From: Falsirhodobacter sp051195255
GTDB lineage: Bacteria; Pseudomonadota; Alphaproteobacteria; Rhodobacterales; Rhodobacteraceae
Direction of reading: 5' to 3'
DNA: 64,000 nucleotides
NCBI RefSeq assembly: GCF_051195255.1
Contig: NZ_JBNJLK010000005.1
Span: 124,001 to 188,000 of the forward strand
Shown here: piece after piece, positions 36,254 to 43,948 of the stretch
How the letters are laid out: each line of letters starts with the position of its first letter
Position numbering within the stretch: position 1 is the first letter of the stretch
Translations under genes and position numbers: made by a program
The notes under the pieces: model-generated
What the model was told of the DNA's origin: nothing
The model's database searches: none
What the model saw: the letters and a program-made list of their open reading frames with translations, nothing else

Positions 36254-36343
36254 AAGTTGCACCGGGCACAGGATACGTCAACGGTGCCTTTTCACCGGCC
36301 CCTTCGCGCATTAGGTTTGGCCGGAACCACAAAGGAGAGGCCG

Positions 36344-36850
36344 ATGGCCGAGATCAAGGATCCCGAAAACACGATCATCATGACGCTGAAGGATGGCGAC
36401 GTCATCATCCAGCTTCTGCCCGACGTGGCGCCCAAGCATGTGGAGCGGATGAAGACGCTGGCCCGCGCCGGCGCCTATGACAACGTGGTCTTCCACCGCG
36501 TGATCGAAGGCTTCATGGCCCAGACGGGCGATGTGGCGAACGGCAATGCCGAACAGGACTTCAACCTGCGCCGCGCGGGCACGGGCGGGTCGGACCTGCC
36601 GGACCTTCCGGCCGAATTCTCCAAGGTTCCGCACGCGCGCGGATCGCTGGGCGCGGCACGTTCGTCGAACCCGAACTCGGCCAACAGCCAGTTCTTCATC
36701 AACTTCGGCGACAACAACTTCCTGAACGGCCAGTACACCGTCTACGGTCAGGTCATCTCGGGGATGGAGTTCGTGGACAAGATCGTCCGCGGCGAACCGC
36801 CGCAAGAGCCGGACCGCATGATCCGCGTGCGCGTGGCCGCCGATGCGTAA
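36344..36850 (+). CDS. Cyclophilin-type peptidyl-prolyl isomerase (cytoplasmic)
   Basis: A 168-residue cyclophilin with no signal peptide. FHRVIEGFMAQTGD contains the catalytic Arg, and ANSQFFINFGDNNFLNGQYTVYGQV is the substrate-groove block. AAAGGAGAGG precedes the ATG at 36344. It overlaps a second, exported cyclophilin by 8 nt, giving a cytoplasmic/periplasmic pair from one transcript. Confidence 0.94.
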   Translation: MAEIKDPENTIIMTLKDGDVIIQLLPDVAPKHVERMKTLARAGAYDNVVFHRVIEGFMAQTGDVANGNAEQDFNLRRAGTGGSDLPDLPAEFSKVPHARGSLGAARSSNPNSANSQFFINFGDNNFLNGQYTVYGQVISGMEFVDKIVRGEPPQEPDRMIRVRVAADA

Positions 36851-37397
36851 GATCGTTCTGGCCGCCGGGCTGACGCTGGTCGCCGGCGCGGCGCTGGCGC
36901 AGGAAGACGGGCCGGGTCCGAACCTCGTCATCGACGTGGCGGGTCAGGGCGCGAACGGGCAGGTCGTGATCGACCTGCTGCCCGACGTGGCCCCGAAGAA
37001 CGTGGCGCAGGTCGTGGCGCTGGCGAAATCCGGCGAATACGACAACGTCGTGTTCCACCGCGTGATCGACGGCTTCATGGCGCAGACGGGCGACGTGCAG
37101 TTCGGCAAGGGTGAAGGCGCGGGCCGCGCCGGCACCGGCGGGTCGGAGCTTCCGGACCTTCCGGCCGAATTCTCCAACGTGCCGTTTGCGCGTGGCACGG
37201 TCGGCATGGCGCGGACGCAGGATCCGAACTCGGCCAACAGCCAGTTCTTCATCATGTTCGCGCCGGGCGACTTCCTGAATGGCCAGTACACGGTCATCGG
37301 GCATGTCATCAAGGGCATGGACGTGGTGGACGCCATCACGAAGGGGGAGCCGCCGCGCACCCCCGACCGGATGGTCAAGGTCACGGTGCAGGAATAA
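36843..37397 (+). CDS. Periplasmic cyclophilin-type peptidyl-prolyl isomerase
   Basis: A 184-residue cyclophilin beginning with a Sec signal peptide (MRKIVLAAGLTLVAGAALAQ, cleavage after Ala19), so it should fold proteins in the periplasm. FHRVIDGFMAQTGD and NSQFFIMFAPGDFLNGQYTVIGHV are conserved. It overlaps the cytoplasmic paralogue by 8 nt and looks like a local duplication with altered targeting. A bidirectional terminator follows. Confidence 0.94.
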   Translation: MRKIVLAAGLTLVAGAALAQEDGPGPNLVIDVAGQGANGQVVIDLLPDVAPKNVAQVVALAKSGEYDNVVFHRVIDGFMAQTGDVQFGKGEGAGRAGTGGSELPDLPAEFSNVPFARGTVGMARTQDPNSANSQFFIMFAPGDFLNGQYTVIGHVIKGMDVVDAITKGEPPRTPDRMVKVTVQE

Positions 37398-37399
37398 GG

Positions 37400-37426
37400 A
37401 AAAGGCCCGCGCGATGCGGGCCTTTT
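37400..37426. terminator. Bidirectional terminator
   Basis: An 11-bp perfect stem AAAAGGCCCGC / GCGGGCCTTTT with a 5-nt loop lies between the periplasmic cyclophilin gene and the convergent DUF475 gene. The A/T flanks make it active in both directions. Confidence 0.88.
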
Positions 37427-37431
37427 CAGTT

Positions 37432-38511
37432 TCAGTGGGCCGGTGCGGCGTTCGGATTGGCCCGATTCCACCGGATGGAGGACCAGAGCGCAAGGCCGAT
37501 CAGGCAGGCGCCGCCGAGGCCCGTGATCACCTCGGGGATGTGCACGCCGGGGATGGCCTGAATGTACATGATCACCGACAGGATCAGGATGGCATAGAAG
37601 GCGCCGTGTTCCAGATAACGGTACTGCGCCAGCGTTCCGCGCTCGACCAGCATGATCGTCATCGATCGCACATACATCGCGCCGATGCCCAGGCCGATGG
37701 CGATGATGAACAGGTTCTGCGTCAGCGCGAAGGCCCCGATCACCCCGTCGAACGAGAAGGACGCGTCCAGCACTTCCAGATACAGGAAGGCGCCAAGGCC
37801 GCCGCGGGCCGCAGCACTGGCCGTTTCCTGCGACTTGTCGAGGAAGGCGCCCAGCACCTCCACCACGAGGAAGGTCACAAGACCGTAGACGCAGCAGATG
37901 ATGAAGGTCGACCTTTCCGGCCCCTCGGGCACAAGACGCGAGATGGCGAGCGAGACGAGGAGGACGAACGCGATCTCCATTCCCTTGATGGAGGAGTAGC
38001 GCTGCGCCCAGGCCTCGAAGCCCGGAACCCAGTGGATGTCCTTTTCATGGTCGAAGAAGAAGCTGAGCGCGACCATCATCAGGAACGTGCCGCCGAAGGC
38101 CGCGATGGGCATGTGGGCGTCGTGCATGATGGCGGCGTACTGCTCCGGCTCGGCCGCGGCCATCACGAGGGCGGTCCAGGGACCGACCTGCGCGGCGATG
38201 ACGACGATCAGCAGCGGGAAGACGATCCGCATGCCGAAGACGGCGATCAGGATGCCCCAGGTCAGGAAGCGGCGCTGCCAGACCGGGTCCATGGTCTTCA
38301 GCTTGTTGGCGTTGACGATGGCGTTGTCGAAGGAGAGCGAGATCTCCAGCACGGCCAGAACCGCGCAGATGAAGAAGATCGACGCCGTGCCTTGCAGGGT
38401 GCCGGTGCTTTCCCAGCCCAGCCACGCGCCAAGCGCCAGACCGACGGCAGTGGCGACAAAGGCCCAGGTGAGGTAGGAAAGGGTGGATTTCTGAAGGGGA
38501 TACGTGGTCAT
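37432..38511 (-). CDS. DUF475 / TerC-like integral membrane protein
   Basis: A 359-residue polytopic membrane protein (about nine hydrophobic helices) of the DUF475 group related to TerC/YkoY metal transporters. The paired acidic motifs EISLSFDNAIVNA and LDASFSFDGVIGAFA are the family hallmark. TerC relatives are linked to Mn2+ export or metalation of exported proteins; the substrate here is inferred only. The ATG at 38511 has no good ribosome binding site, lies just after a GCCCC/GGGGC hairpin, and overlaps the stop of a short leader ORF. Confidence 0.85.
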   Translation of the reverse strand: MTTYPLQKSTLSYLTWAFVATAVGLALGAWLGWESTGTLQGTASIFFICAVLAVLEISLSFDNAIVNANKLKTMDPVWQRRFLTWGILIAVFGMRIVFPLLIVVIAAQVGPWTALVMAAAEPEQYAAIMHDAHMPIAAFGGTFLMMVALSFFFDHEKDIHWVPGFEAWAQRYSSIKGMEIAFVLLVSLAISRLVPEGPERSTFIICCVYGLVTFLVVEVLGAFLDKSQETASAAARGGLGAFLYLEVLDASFSFDGVIGAFALTQNLFIIAIGLGIGAMYVRSMTIMLVERGTLAQYRYLEHGAFYAILILSVIMYIQAIPGVHIPEVITGLGGACLIGLALWSSIRWNRANPNAAPAH

Positions 38512-38555
38512 GTACGGCCCCCGTCCGGGGCTGTCGTGAACAGCGATTGGGTCAT
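38508..38555 (-). CDS. Possible 15-residue leader ORF before DUF475 gene
   Basis: ATG at 38555 opens a 15-codon frame, MTQSLFTTAPDGGRT, whose TGA overlaps the ATG of the DUF475 gene as ATGA. A run of seven A residues precedes the start but there is no clear Shine-Dalgarno. The overlap would explain how the poorly initiated downstream gene is translated. It could also be chance. Confidence 0.3.
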   Translation of the reverse strand: MTQSLFTTAPDGGRT

Positions 38556-38636
38556 TTTTTTACGTCCAGCGGCAGGAACGCAAGGGATGGTGCCGACATC
38601 ACGTCATTGCCGCAGACTGACGCCAGAGGGGCCCGG

Positions 38637-38668
38637 TCACCAACGGCCCTTTTCGGGCCTGAAGGTGA
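38637..38668 (-). other. Hairpin structure between bpt and DUF475
   Basis: Nested inverted repeats (TCACC/GGTGA outer, GGCCC/GGGCC inner) form a two-step hairpin just after the bpt stop. It may be a weak terminator for bpt or part of a structured leader for the DUF475 gene. The 186-nt leader was compared by eye with the yybP-ykoY Mn2+ riboswitch, but the conserved loops were not found. Confidence 0.35.
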
Positions 38669-38697
38669 TGTAACCGCCGCGTGAGCGTTCGGCAAGG

Positions 38698-39507
38698 TCA
38701 GACGCGGCGGGCCTCGGGCAGGGCGATGCGGGCGACCTGTTCGGAAATCGGCTCCACCAGCGCGGGATCGCGGGCGGAATCGTGATCGGCCGGGTTGCCG
38801 ATATCCTGCCACACGCCGTCCTTGTAGATTTCCAGCGCGTCGTAATTGGCCTTGTAGCCCATCTTGCGACTGCCCGGCACCCAGTAGCCGAGGTAGACAT
38901 AGGGCAGCCCCGCCTCACGCGCGATGTTCACATGGTCGAGGATCAGGAACGAACCGAGGCTTTGATCCACGAGGTCGGGGTCGTAGAAGGAATACACCAT
39001 GGACAGGCCGTCGTCGAAGACGTCCGTCAGGCATACGGCGGCCAGCCCGTCATCCGAGCCGTATTCGACCACGCGGCTGCGGATCGGCGTTTCCTCGATC
39101 ATGGCGGCGAATTCGAAGATGTCCATGTCCGCCATGCCGCCATCCGCGTGGCGCGCGTCCAGATAGCGGCGGAACAGGGCGTATTGGTCTTCGGTGGCCC
39201 AAGGGGCGGTCGGGTTGCGGCGCAGGGCAGCGTTGCGCTTCAAGACGCGGCGCTGCGTCCGGCTCGGCTGGAAATCCGCCACGCGGATGCGGGCCGACAG
39301 GCACGCGCTGCATTCCGCGCAGGAAGGACGGTACAGCACGTTCTGGGAGCGCCGGAATCCCTGCTTCGACAGCCCGTCATTCAGGCGCTGCGCATGTTCG
39401 CCCTGAAGGGCCGTGAACAGCTTGCGCTCCATCCGCCCATCCAGATAGGGGCAGGGCTGCGGGGCCGTGACATAGAATTGGGGGGCGATCGGAAGGGTGT
39501 GACGCAT
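38698..39507 (-). CDS. bpt: Aspartate/glutamate leucyltransferase
   Basis: Transfers Leu from Leu-tRNA to N-terminal Asp/Glu of proteins, tagging them for ClpAP/ClpS (bacterial N-degron pathway). This 269-residue protein is an ATE1-like transferase with FYVTAPQPCPYLDGRMERKLFT near the N-terminus, the RPSCAECSACL Cys cluster and the C-terminal YLGYWVPGSRKMGYKANY block. The start at 39507 has GGGAC upstream. The bpt and DUF475 transcripts may be linked. Confidence 0.93.
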   Translation of the reverse strand: MRHTLPIAPQFYVTAPQPCPYLDGRMERKLFTALQGEHAQRLNDGLSKQGFRRSQNVLYRPSCAECSACLSARIRVADFQPSRTQRRVLKRNAALRRNPTAPWATEDQYALFRRYLDARHADGGMADMDIFEFAAMIEETPIRSRVVEYGSDDGLAAVCLTDVFDDGLSMVYSFYDPDLVDQSLGSFLILDHVNIAREAGLPYVYLGYWVPGSRKMGYKANYDALEIYKDGVWQDIGNPADHDSARDPALVEPISEQVARIALPEARRV

Positions 39508-39576
39508 GATGTCCCGGAAGAACGAATGACCGTAAGGTAACGGGCCGACGGTCATTCGCCAAGGGAAACTGCGATT

Positions 39577-40026
39577 TTATGACGCACGATTGATGGCGAC
39601 GGTGCCAAGGACCAGATCGGTCAGGCCCTGACGGCGGCGCGTGGTCAGCATCAGGCCGATCGACAGCAGTTGCACCAGAAGCGTGCCCATGGACAGCATG
39701 TAGCCGGCAACGTGCATCAGCGCCTCGGTGCCGTCCAGACGTTGGCCGTGGCGGTTCAGGAACTCGATCCCGAAAAGGCGCATGCCCCAGGTGGCGGAGC
39801 GGCGGGAGATCGTCCACCAGCGATAGGCAAAGCCGACCGCGATGAACAGCAGCGGATAGAAGAACAGGGCGGTGAAGGCGGTCAGCGGCACGATCACCAT
39901 CGTGATCACGAAGATCAGGGCGATGTCGGCCAGCCATGCAAGACCACGCCGCGCGGTGACGCCCTCGTAAAGTTCGGCATGGCGGTCGGGATCGGGCAGG
40001 GCGTCCATCAGGGTCGCGTCGGTCAT
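39577..40026 (-). CDS. RDD-family membrane protein
   Basis: A 149-residue protein with the RDD-domain pattern: RRGLAWLADIALIF (the Arg/Asp pair in helix 1), three hydrophobic segments, SATWGMRLFGIEFLNRHGQRLD, and the closing RRQGLTDLVLGTVAI. RDD proteins are small inner-membrane proteins of uncertain, possibly transport-related, role. It lies 69 bp upstream of bpt on the same strand. Confidence 0.85.
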   Translation of the reverse strand: MTDATLMDALPDPDRHAELYEGVTARRGLAWLADIALIFVITMVIVPLTAFTALFFYPLLFIAVGFAYRWWTISRRSATWGMRLFGIEFLNRHGQRLDGTEALMHVAGYMLSMGTLLVQLLSIGLMLTTRRRQGLTDLVLGTVAINRAS

Positions 40027-40066
40027 CGGTCCTCCGGGGGGTGGGGCGGCCCGAAGGCCGCCAGTC

Positions 40067-40486
40067 TCAGTTGGTTTCCGCGGGCGTGATGTCGCGGGTG
40101 CGGGCGCGTTCGGACATGAAGGCGTCGAATTCCTGCTTGTCCTTGGCCTCGCGCAGGCGCTTCAGGAAGCCTTCGAACGCCATCTGCTCCTCCTCCAGAC
40201 GCTTCAGCGTGTCCTGCTTGTAGGCGTCGAAGGCGGCGTTCCCGCTGGGCTTGGCGGCGTTGAAGATGTTGGCGGCGCGGCGGCCGCAGGCGCTGTTGCG
40301 TTTGAACATGCGTTTGCTCCAGATCATGTAGGCAAGAAGACCAAGGCCGACAGGCCAGACGAGGATGAAGCCAAGGACGGTGGCCGCGATCCAGGCCGCG
40401 CGGCCCCGGTCGTCCAGCCAAGCCTCGGCCTTGCGGGGCCAGGCAAGGAAACCGCCGCCGGCGGCGGCCGTCGAGGATAAGTTCAT
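40067..40486 (-). CDS. DUF2852-type membrane protein
   Basis: A 139-residue protein with one strong hydrophobic stretch (about 31-55, AWIAATVLGFILVWPVGLGLLAYMIW) and a charged, helical C-terminal half (about 85-125) likely to form a coiled coil. This matches DUF2852 proteins of alphaproteobacteria. The start at 40486 has GGAG 8 nt upstream; an upstream GTG at 40522 has no ribosome binding site. Function unknown. Divergent from glnE. Confidence 0.78.
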   Translation of the reverse strand: MNLSSTAAAGGGFLAWPRKAEAWLDDRGRAAWIAATVLGFILVWPVGLGLLAYMIWSKRMFKRNSACGRRAANIFNAAKPSGNAAFDAYKQDTLKRLEEEQMAFEGFLKRLREAKDKQEFDAFMSERARTRDITPAETN

Positions 40487-40628
40487 GCGAGCGTCTCCGG
40501 TTGGTATGTTAATCTCTTTCACATGACGAATATCGGATGCGGCAACGGTTCGATCAAGAGGTGATGTTAAAGATATTCACATTCTCTGCCGTCTTGCCCG
40601 CGGGGTTGAAGGGGCCAATACTGCGGGC

Positions 40629-43340
40629 ATGGACATCACCCGCCTTCCGCTTGAACATGACGCCGCCGTCGCCGCCGAGATACGGGAGCGGTTCGCCGCC
40701 CTGCCGGAGCGGGAGCTGCTCGCGCGCGCCGCCAGCGCCAGCCCGTACCTGAAGGATCTGCTGCGTCGCGAAGGGGAATGGCTGCGCGGGGCGCTGCCCG
40801 ATCCGGACGCGGCGCTGGCGGCCGAACTGGCGCGGGACGCCGATCTGGCCGCGCTGCCCGCAACGCTGCGCGAGATGAAGCGGCGCGTGGCCCTGCTGAC
40901 CGCGCTTGCCGATCTGGGCGGCGCCTGGGAGCTGGCGCGGGTGACGGGCGCCCTCAGCGATCTGGCCGACCGTGCGGTGGATCTGTGCGTCCAGCGGCTG
41001 GTGGAGGCGGAGGTCCGGCGCGGCAAGCTGCCCTCGGCTGAGGCGGCGGGCGGGATGGTCGTGCTGGCCATGGGCAAGACCGGCGCGCGTGAGTTGAACT
41101 ATTCCTCCGACATCGACCTGATCTGCCTGTTCGACGAAACCCGCCACGCGGATTGGCAGGAGGCGCGGACCGCCTTCATCCGCGTGACGCGGCGCATGAC
41201 CTCCATCCTGTCGGACATGACGGATGGCTATGTGTTCCGGACGGACCTGCGCCTGCGGCCCGACGCGGCGGTGACGCCCGTCTGCCTCGCCATCGGGGCG
41301 GCCGAAAGCTACTACGAAAGCGAGGGGCGGACGTGGGAGCGGGCGGCCTTCATCAAGGCGCGCCCCTGCGCCGGCGATCTGGAGGCGGGGGAACGATTCC
41401 TGAAGGCGCTGACGCCCTTCGTGTGGCGCAAGCATCTGGATTTCGCGACGATCGAGGACACGCATGACATGCGCACCCGCATCCGCGACCACCGGGGGCT
41501 TCACGGCCCGCTGAAGGTCGAAGGGCACGACCTGAAGCTGGGTCAGGGCGGCATCCGCGACATCGAGTTCTTCACCCAGACCCGCCAGTTGATCGCCGGG
41601 GGGCGCGATCCGTCCCTGCGGTCGCGCACCACCGTGGGAGGTCTGGCGGCGCTGGCCGAAGCGGGCTGGATCGGGACAGAGACGGCTGAGGAACTGACGG
41701 ATCTGTATCGCGCGCATCGCGAGGTGGAGCATCGTTTGCAGATGGTGGCGGATCAGCAGACCCACCGCATCCCGGGCGAGGTGGAAGCCTTCGCCCGCGT
41801 CGCCCATCTGGCCGGGCAGGAGCCGGACGCGTTCCGCGACACGATGCTGGACCGGCTGACCCGCACGGCGGAACGGACGGAAGCCTTCTTCACCCCCGGC
41901 GACGCGCCGGAGGAACCGGAGCTGAGCCCGCGTACCCGCGAGATCGTGGCCCGCTGGCAGGGGTATCCCGCCTTGCGATCCGCGCGGGCAAGGACGATCT
42001 TCCGGCGTCTGCGGCCGCAGCTTCTGGCCGAGCTGCAAAAGGCGCGCGATCCGGACGAGGCGCTTCTGTCGCTGGACGGTTTCCTGCGAGGCTTGCCGGC
42101 GGGGGTGCAGGTCTTTTCGTTGTTCGAGTCCAATCCGCAGCTGGTCGACCTGATCGTCGACATCGCCTCGGTCGCGCCCGACCTCGCCCGGTATCTGTCG
42201 CGCCATTCCAGTGTGCTGGACGCGGTGATCGGCGGGCATTTCTTCGAGCCGTGGCCCGATAGCGTCGCATTGCAGGCCGATCTGACGCTGCATCTGGCCC
42301 GCGCGGGCGATTACGAGGCGAAGCTGGACGCCGCGCGGCGCTGGATGAAGGAACGCCATTTCCGCATCGGCGTGCATCATCTGCGGGGGCTGGCGACGGC
42401 GGAACAGGTGGGGCGCGAATACGCCGATCTGGCGCGGGCCGTAATCAGGGCGCTGTGGCCTGTGGTGGTGGAGGAATTCGCTGCGCGACACGGCCCGCCG
42501 CCCGGACGCGGCGCGGTGGTTCTGGGCATGGGCAGCCTTGGTGCCGGGCGGATGCACGCGCGATCGGACATCGACCTGATCGTGATCTATGACAATAAAG
42601 GTGAGATGGAAAGTACGGGTGCCAAGCCATTGTCAGCGCAAGCTTATTATTCGCGCCTGACGCAGGCGCTGTTAACGGCGGTGACGGCGCAGACGACGGA
42701 AGGCGCGCTTTACGCCGTGGATATGCGCTTGCGTCCCTCGGGCCGTCAGGGGCCGTTGGCGACGTCGCTGGCCGCGTTCCGCACCTATCAGATGGAAGAC
42801 GCCTGGACGTGGGAGCATCTGGCCCTGACCCGCGCTGATCCCTTGGTTGGGCCGGAGGACCTGATCGACGAGGTCGAGGCGTTGCGGCAGGAGGTGCTGG
42901 CGGTTCGCGGGGCGGATCCTCGGGTGTCCGCGGATGTGGCCGACATGCGGCGCCGCCTGGCCATGGCGAAGCCGCTCCGGTCGCCTTGGGATGCGCGGAA
43001 CGGGGTCGGGCGGCTCATGGATCTGGAGTTGCTGGGCCAGTTCCTGACCCTGAGGCGAGGCGGCGCCGAGCGGCGTCTGCAGGCACAAGTGGCGGTCGAA
43101 GATCCTGCGCTGGAACGGGCCGACAGCCTTTTCTGGCGTCTTCAGGCCGCGTCACGGTTGCTGTCGCCGGACCCGCTGCATCCCGAGGCCTTGGGTGAAG
43201 GCGGGCGGGCGTTCCTGCAGCGCGAGATGGGGGGTGTCGAGGCCTTGGCCGAGGAGATCGAACGCCACGCCGAACAGGTGGGCGCGGCGTTTGACCGATG
43301 GCTCAGCGAAGGGCCGCCGCCTCCCGTGCAAGGGCGGTGA
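40629..43340 (+). CDS. glnE: Glutamine synthetase adenylyltransferase/deadenylylase
   Basis: Bifunctional nitrogen regulator that adenylylates and deadenylylates GlnA in response to PII. The 903-residue protein has two nucleotidyltransferase domains, each with GxxE/R...DxD: NYSSDIDLICLF (Asp161, Asp163) in the deadenylylase half and HARSDIDLIVIYD (Asp647, Asp649) in the adenylylase half, with GlnD-PII-like helical regions between. Somewhat shorter than E. coli GlnE (946). Its 3' end overlaps the convergent eda gene by 38 bp. Confidence 0.96.
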   Translation: MDITRLPLEHDAAVAAEIRERFAALPERELLARAASASPYLKDLLRREGEWLRGALPDPDAALAAELARDADLAALPATLREMKRRVALLTALADLGGAWELARVTGALSDLADRAVDLCVQRLVEAEVRRGKLPSAEAAGGMVVLAMGKTGARELNYSSDIDLICLFDETRHADWQEARTAFIRVTRRMTSILSDMTDGYVFRTDLRLRPDAAVTPVCLAIGAAESYYESEGRTWERAAFIKARPCAGDLEAGERFLKALTPFVWRKHLDFATIEDTHDMRTRIRDHRGLHGPLKVEGHDLKLGQGGIRDIEFFTQTRQLIAGGRDPSLRSRTTVGGLAALAEAGWIGTETAEELTDLYRAHREVEHRLQMVADQQTHRIPGEVEAFARVAHLAGQEPDAFRDTMLDRLTRTAERTEAFFTPGDAPEEPELSPRTREIVARWQGYPALRSARARTIFRRLRPQLLAELQKARDPDEALLSLDGFLRGLPAGVQVFSLFESNPQLVDLIVDIASVAPDLARYLSRHSSVLDAVIGGHFFEPWPDSVALQADLTLHLARAGDYEAKLDAARRWMKERHFRIGVHHLRGLATAEQVGREYADLARAVIRALWPVVVEEFAARHGPPPGRGAVVLGMGSLGAGRMHARSDIDLIVIYDNKGEMESTGAKPLSAQAYYSRLTQALLTAVTAQTTEGALYAVDMRLRPSGRQGPLATSLAAFRTYQMEDAWTWEHLALTRADPLVGPEDLIDEVEALRQEVLAVRGADPRVSADVADMRRRLAMAKPLRSPWDARNGVGRLMDLELLGQFLTLRRGGAERRLQAQVAVEDPALERADSLFWRLQAASRLLSPDPLHPEALGEGGRAFLQREMGGVEALAEEIERHAEQVGAAFDRWLSEGPPPPVQGR

Positions 43341-43941
43341 TGCCGTCCCAGTCGCCGGCCAGCATGCGGTCCTTGGGCGCGACCCAGCTTCCGCCCACGC
43401 AAAGAACGTTGGACAAGCCAAGGTAATCCTTGGCGTTCTTCAGGGACACCCCGCCCGTCGGGCAGAAGGACACCTGCGGGATCGGGGCGCCGATGGCCTT
43501 GACCGCCGGGGCCCCGCCGGAGCTTTCGGCCGGGAAGAACTTCTGGACGGTATAGCCGCGCTCCAGAAGCGTCAGCACCTCGGTCGCCGTGGCCGCACCG
43601 GGCAGAAGCGCCAGACCTTCCTCCTCGCAGGCCGCGATGATGCGGTCGGTCGCACCGGGCGACACGCCAAAGGTGGCGCCGGCGGCCTTGGCGGCCTTCA
43701 CGTCGGCAGGCGTCAGCAGGGTGCCGGCGCCAACGATGCCGCCTTCCACCTCCGCCATGGCGCGGATGACGTCGAGCGCCACGGGGGTGCGCAGCGTCAC
43801 CTCCAGCGCCGGAAGGCCGCCTGCGACCAGCGCGCGGGCCAGCGGCGCGGCATGCGCCAGATCGTCGATCACAAGGACCGGGATGACCGGCGCGCGGCGG
43901 CAGATTTCGGCGGAGCGGGCGCTTTGTTCAGCTGGAGTCAT
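43303..43941 (-). CDS. eda: KDPG aldolase (bifunctional KDPG/KHG)
   Basis: Cleaves 2-keto-3-deoxy-6-phosphogluconate to pyruvate and glyceraldehyde-3-phosphate, last step of the Entner-Doudoroff pathway. The 212-residue TIM barrel has the base Glu47 (ALEVTLRT), Schiff-base Lys134 (TVQKFFPAE) and CPTGGVSLKN. The start at 43941 has GAGGAT upstream. It follows edd by 7 nt on the same strand. Confidence 0.96.
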   Translation of the reverse strand: MTPAEQSARSAEICRRAPVIPVLVIDDLAHAAPLARALVAGGLPALEVTLRTPVALDVIRAMAEVEGGIVGAGTLLTPADVKAAKAAGATFGVSPGATDRIIAACEEEGLALLPGAATATEVLTLLERGYTVQKFFPAESSGGAPAVKAIGAPIPQVSFCPTGGVSLKNAKDYLGLSNVLCVGGSWVAPKDRMLAGDWDGITALAREAAALR

Positions 43942-43948
43942 GAGATCC

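Noticed and set aside
36244..36265. A LacI-type CceR site before pgk
   Set aside because: The GTTGCGCAAC palindrome matches only 7 of 10 consensus positions and lacks the TA steps seen at edd and fda.
38512..38697. yybP-ykoY manganese riboswitch before the TerC-like gene
   Set aside because: The conserved loop sequences of that riboswitch could not be found; only generic hairpins were seen.
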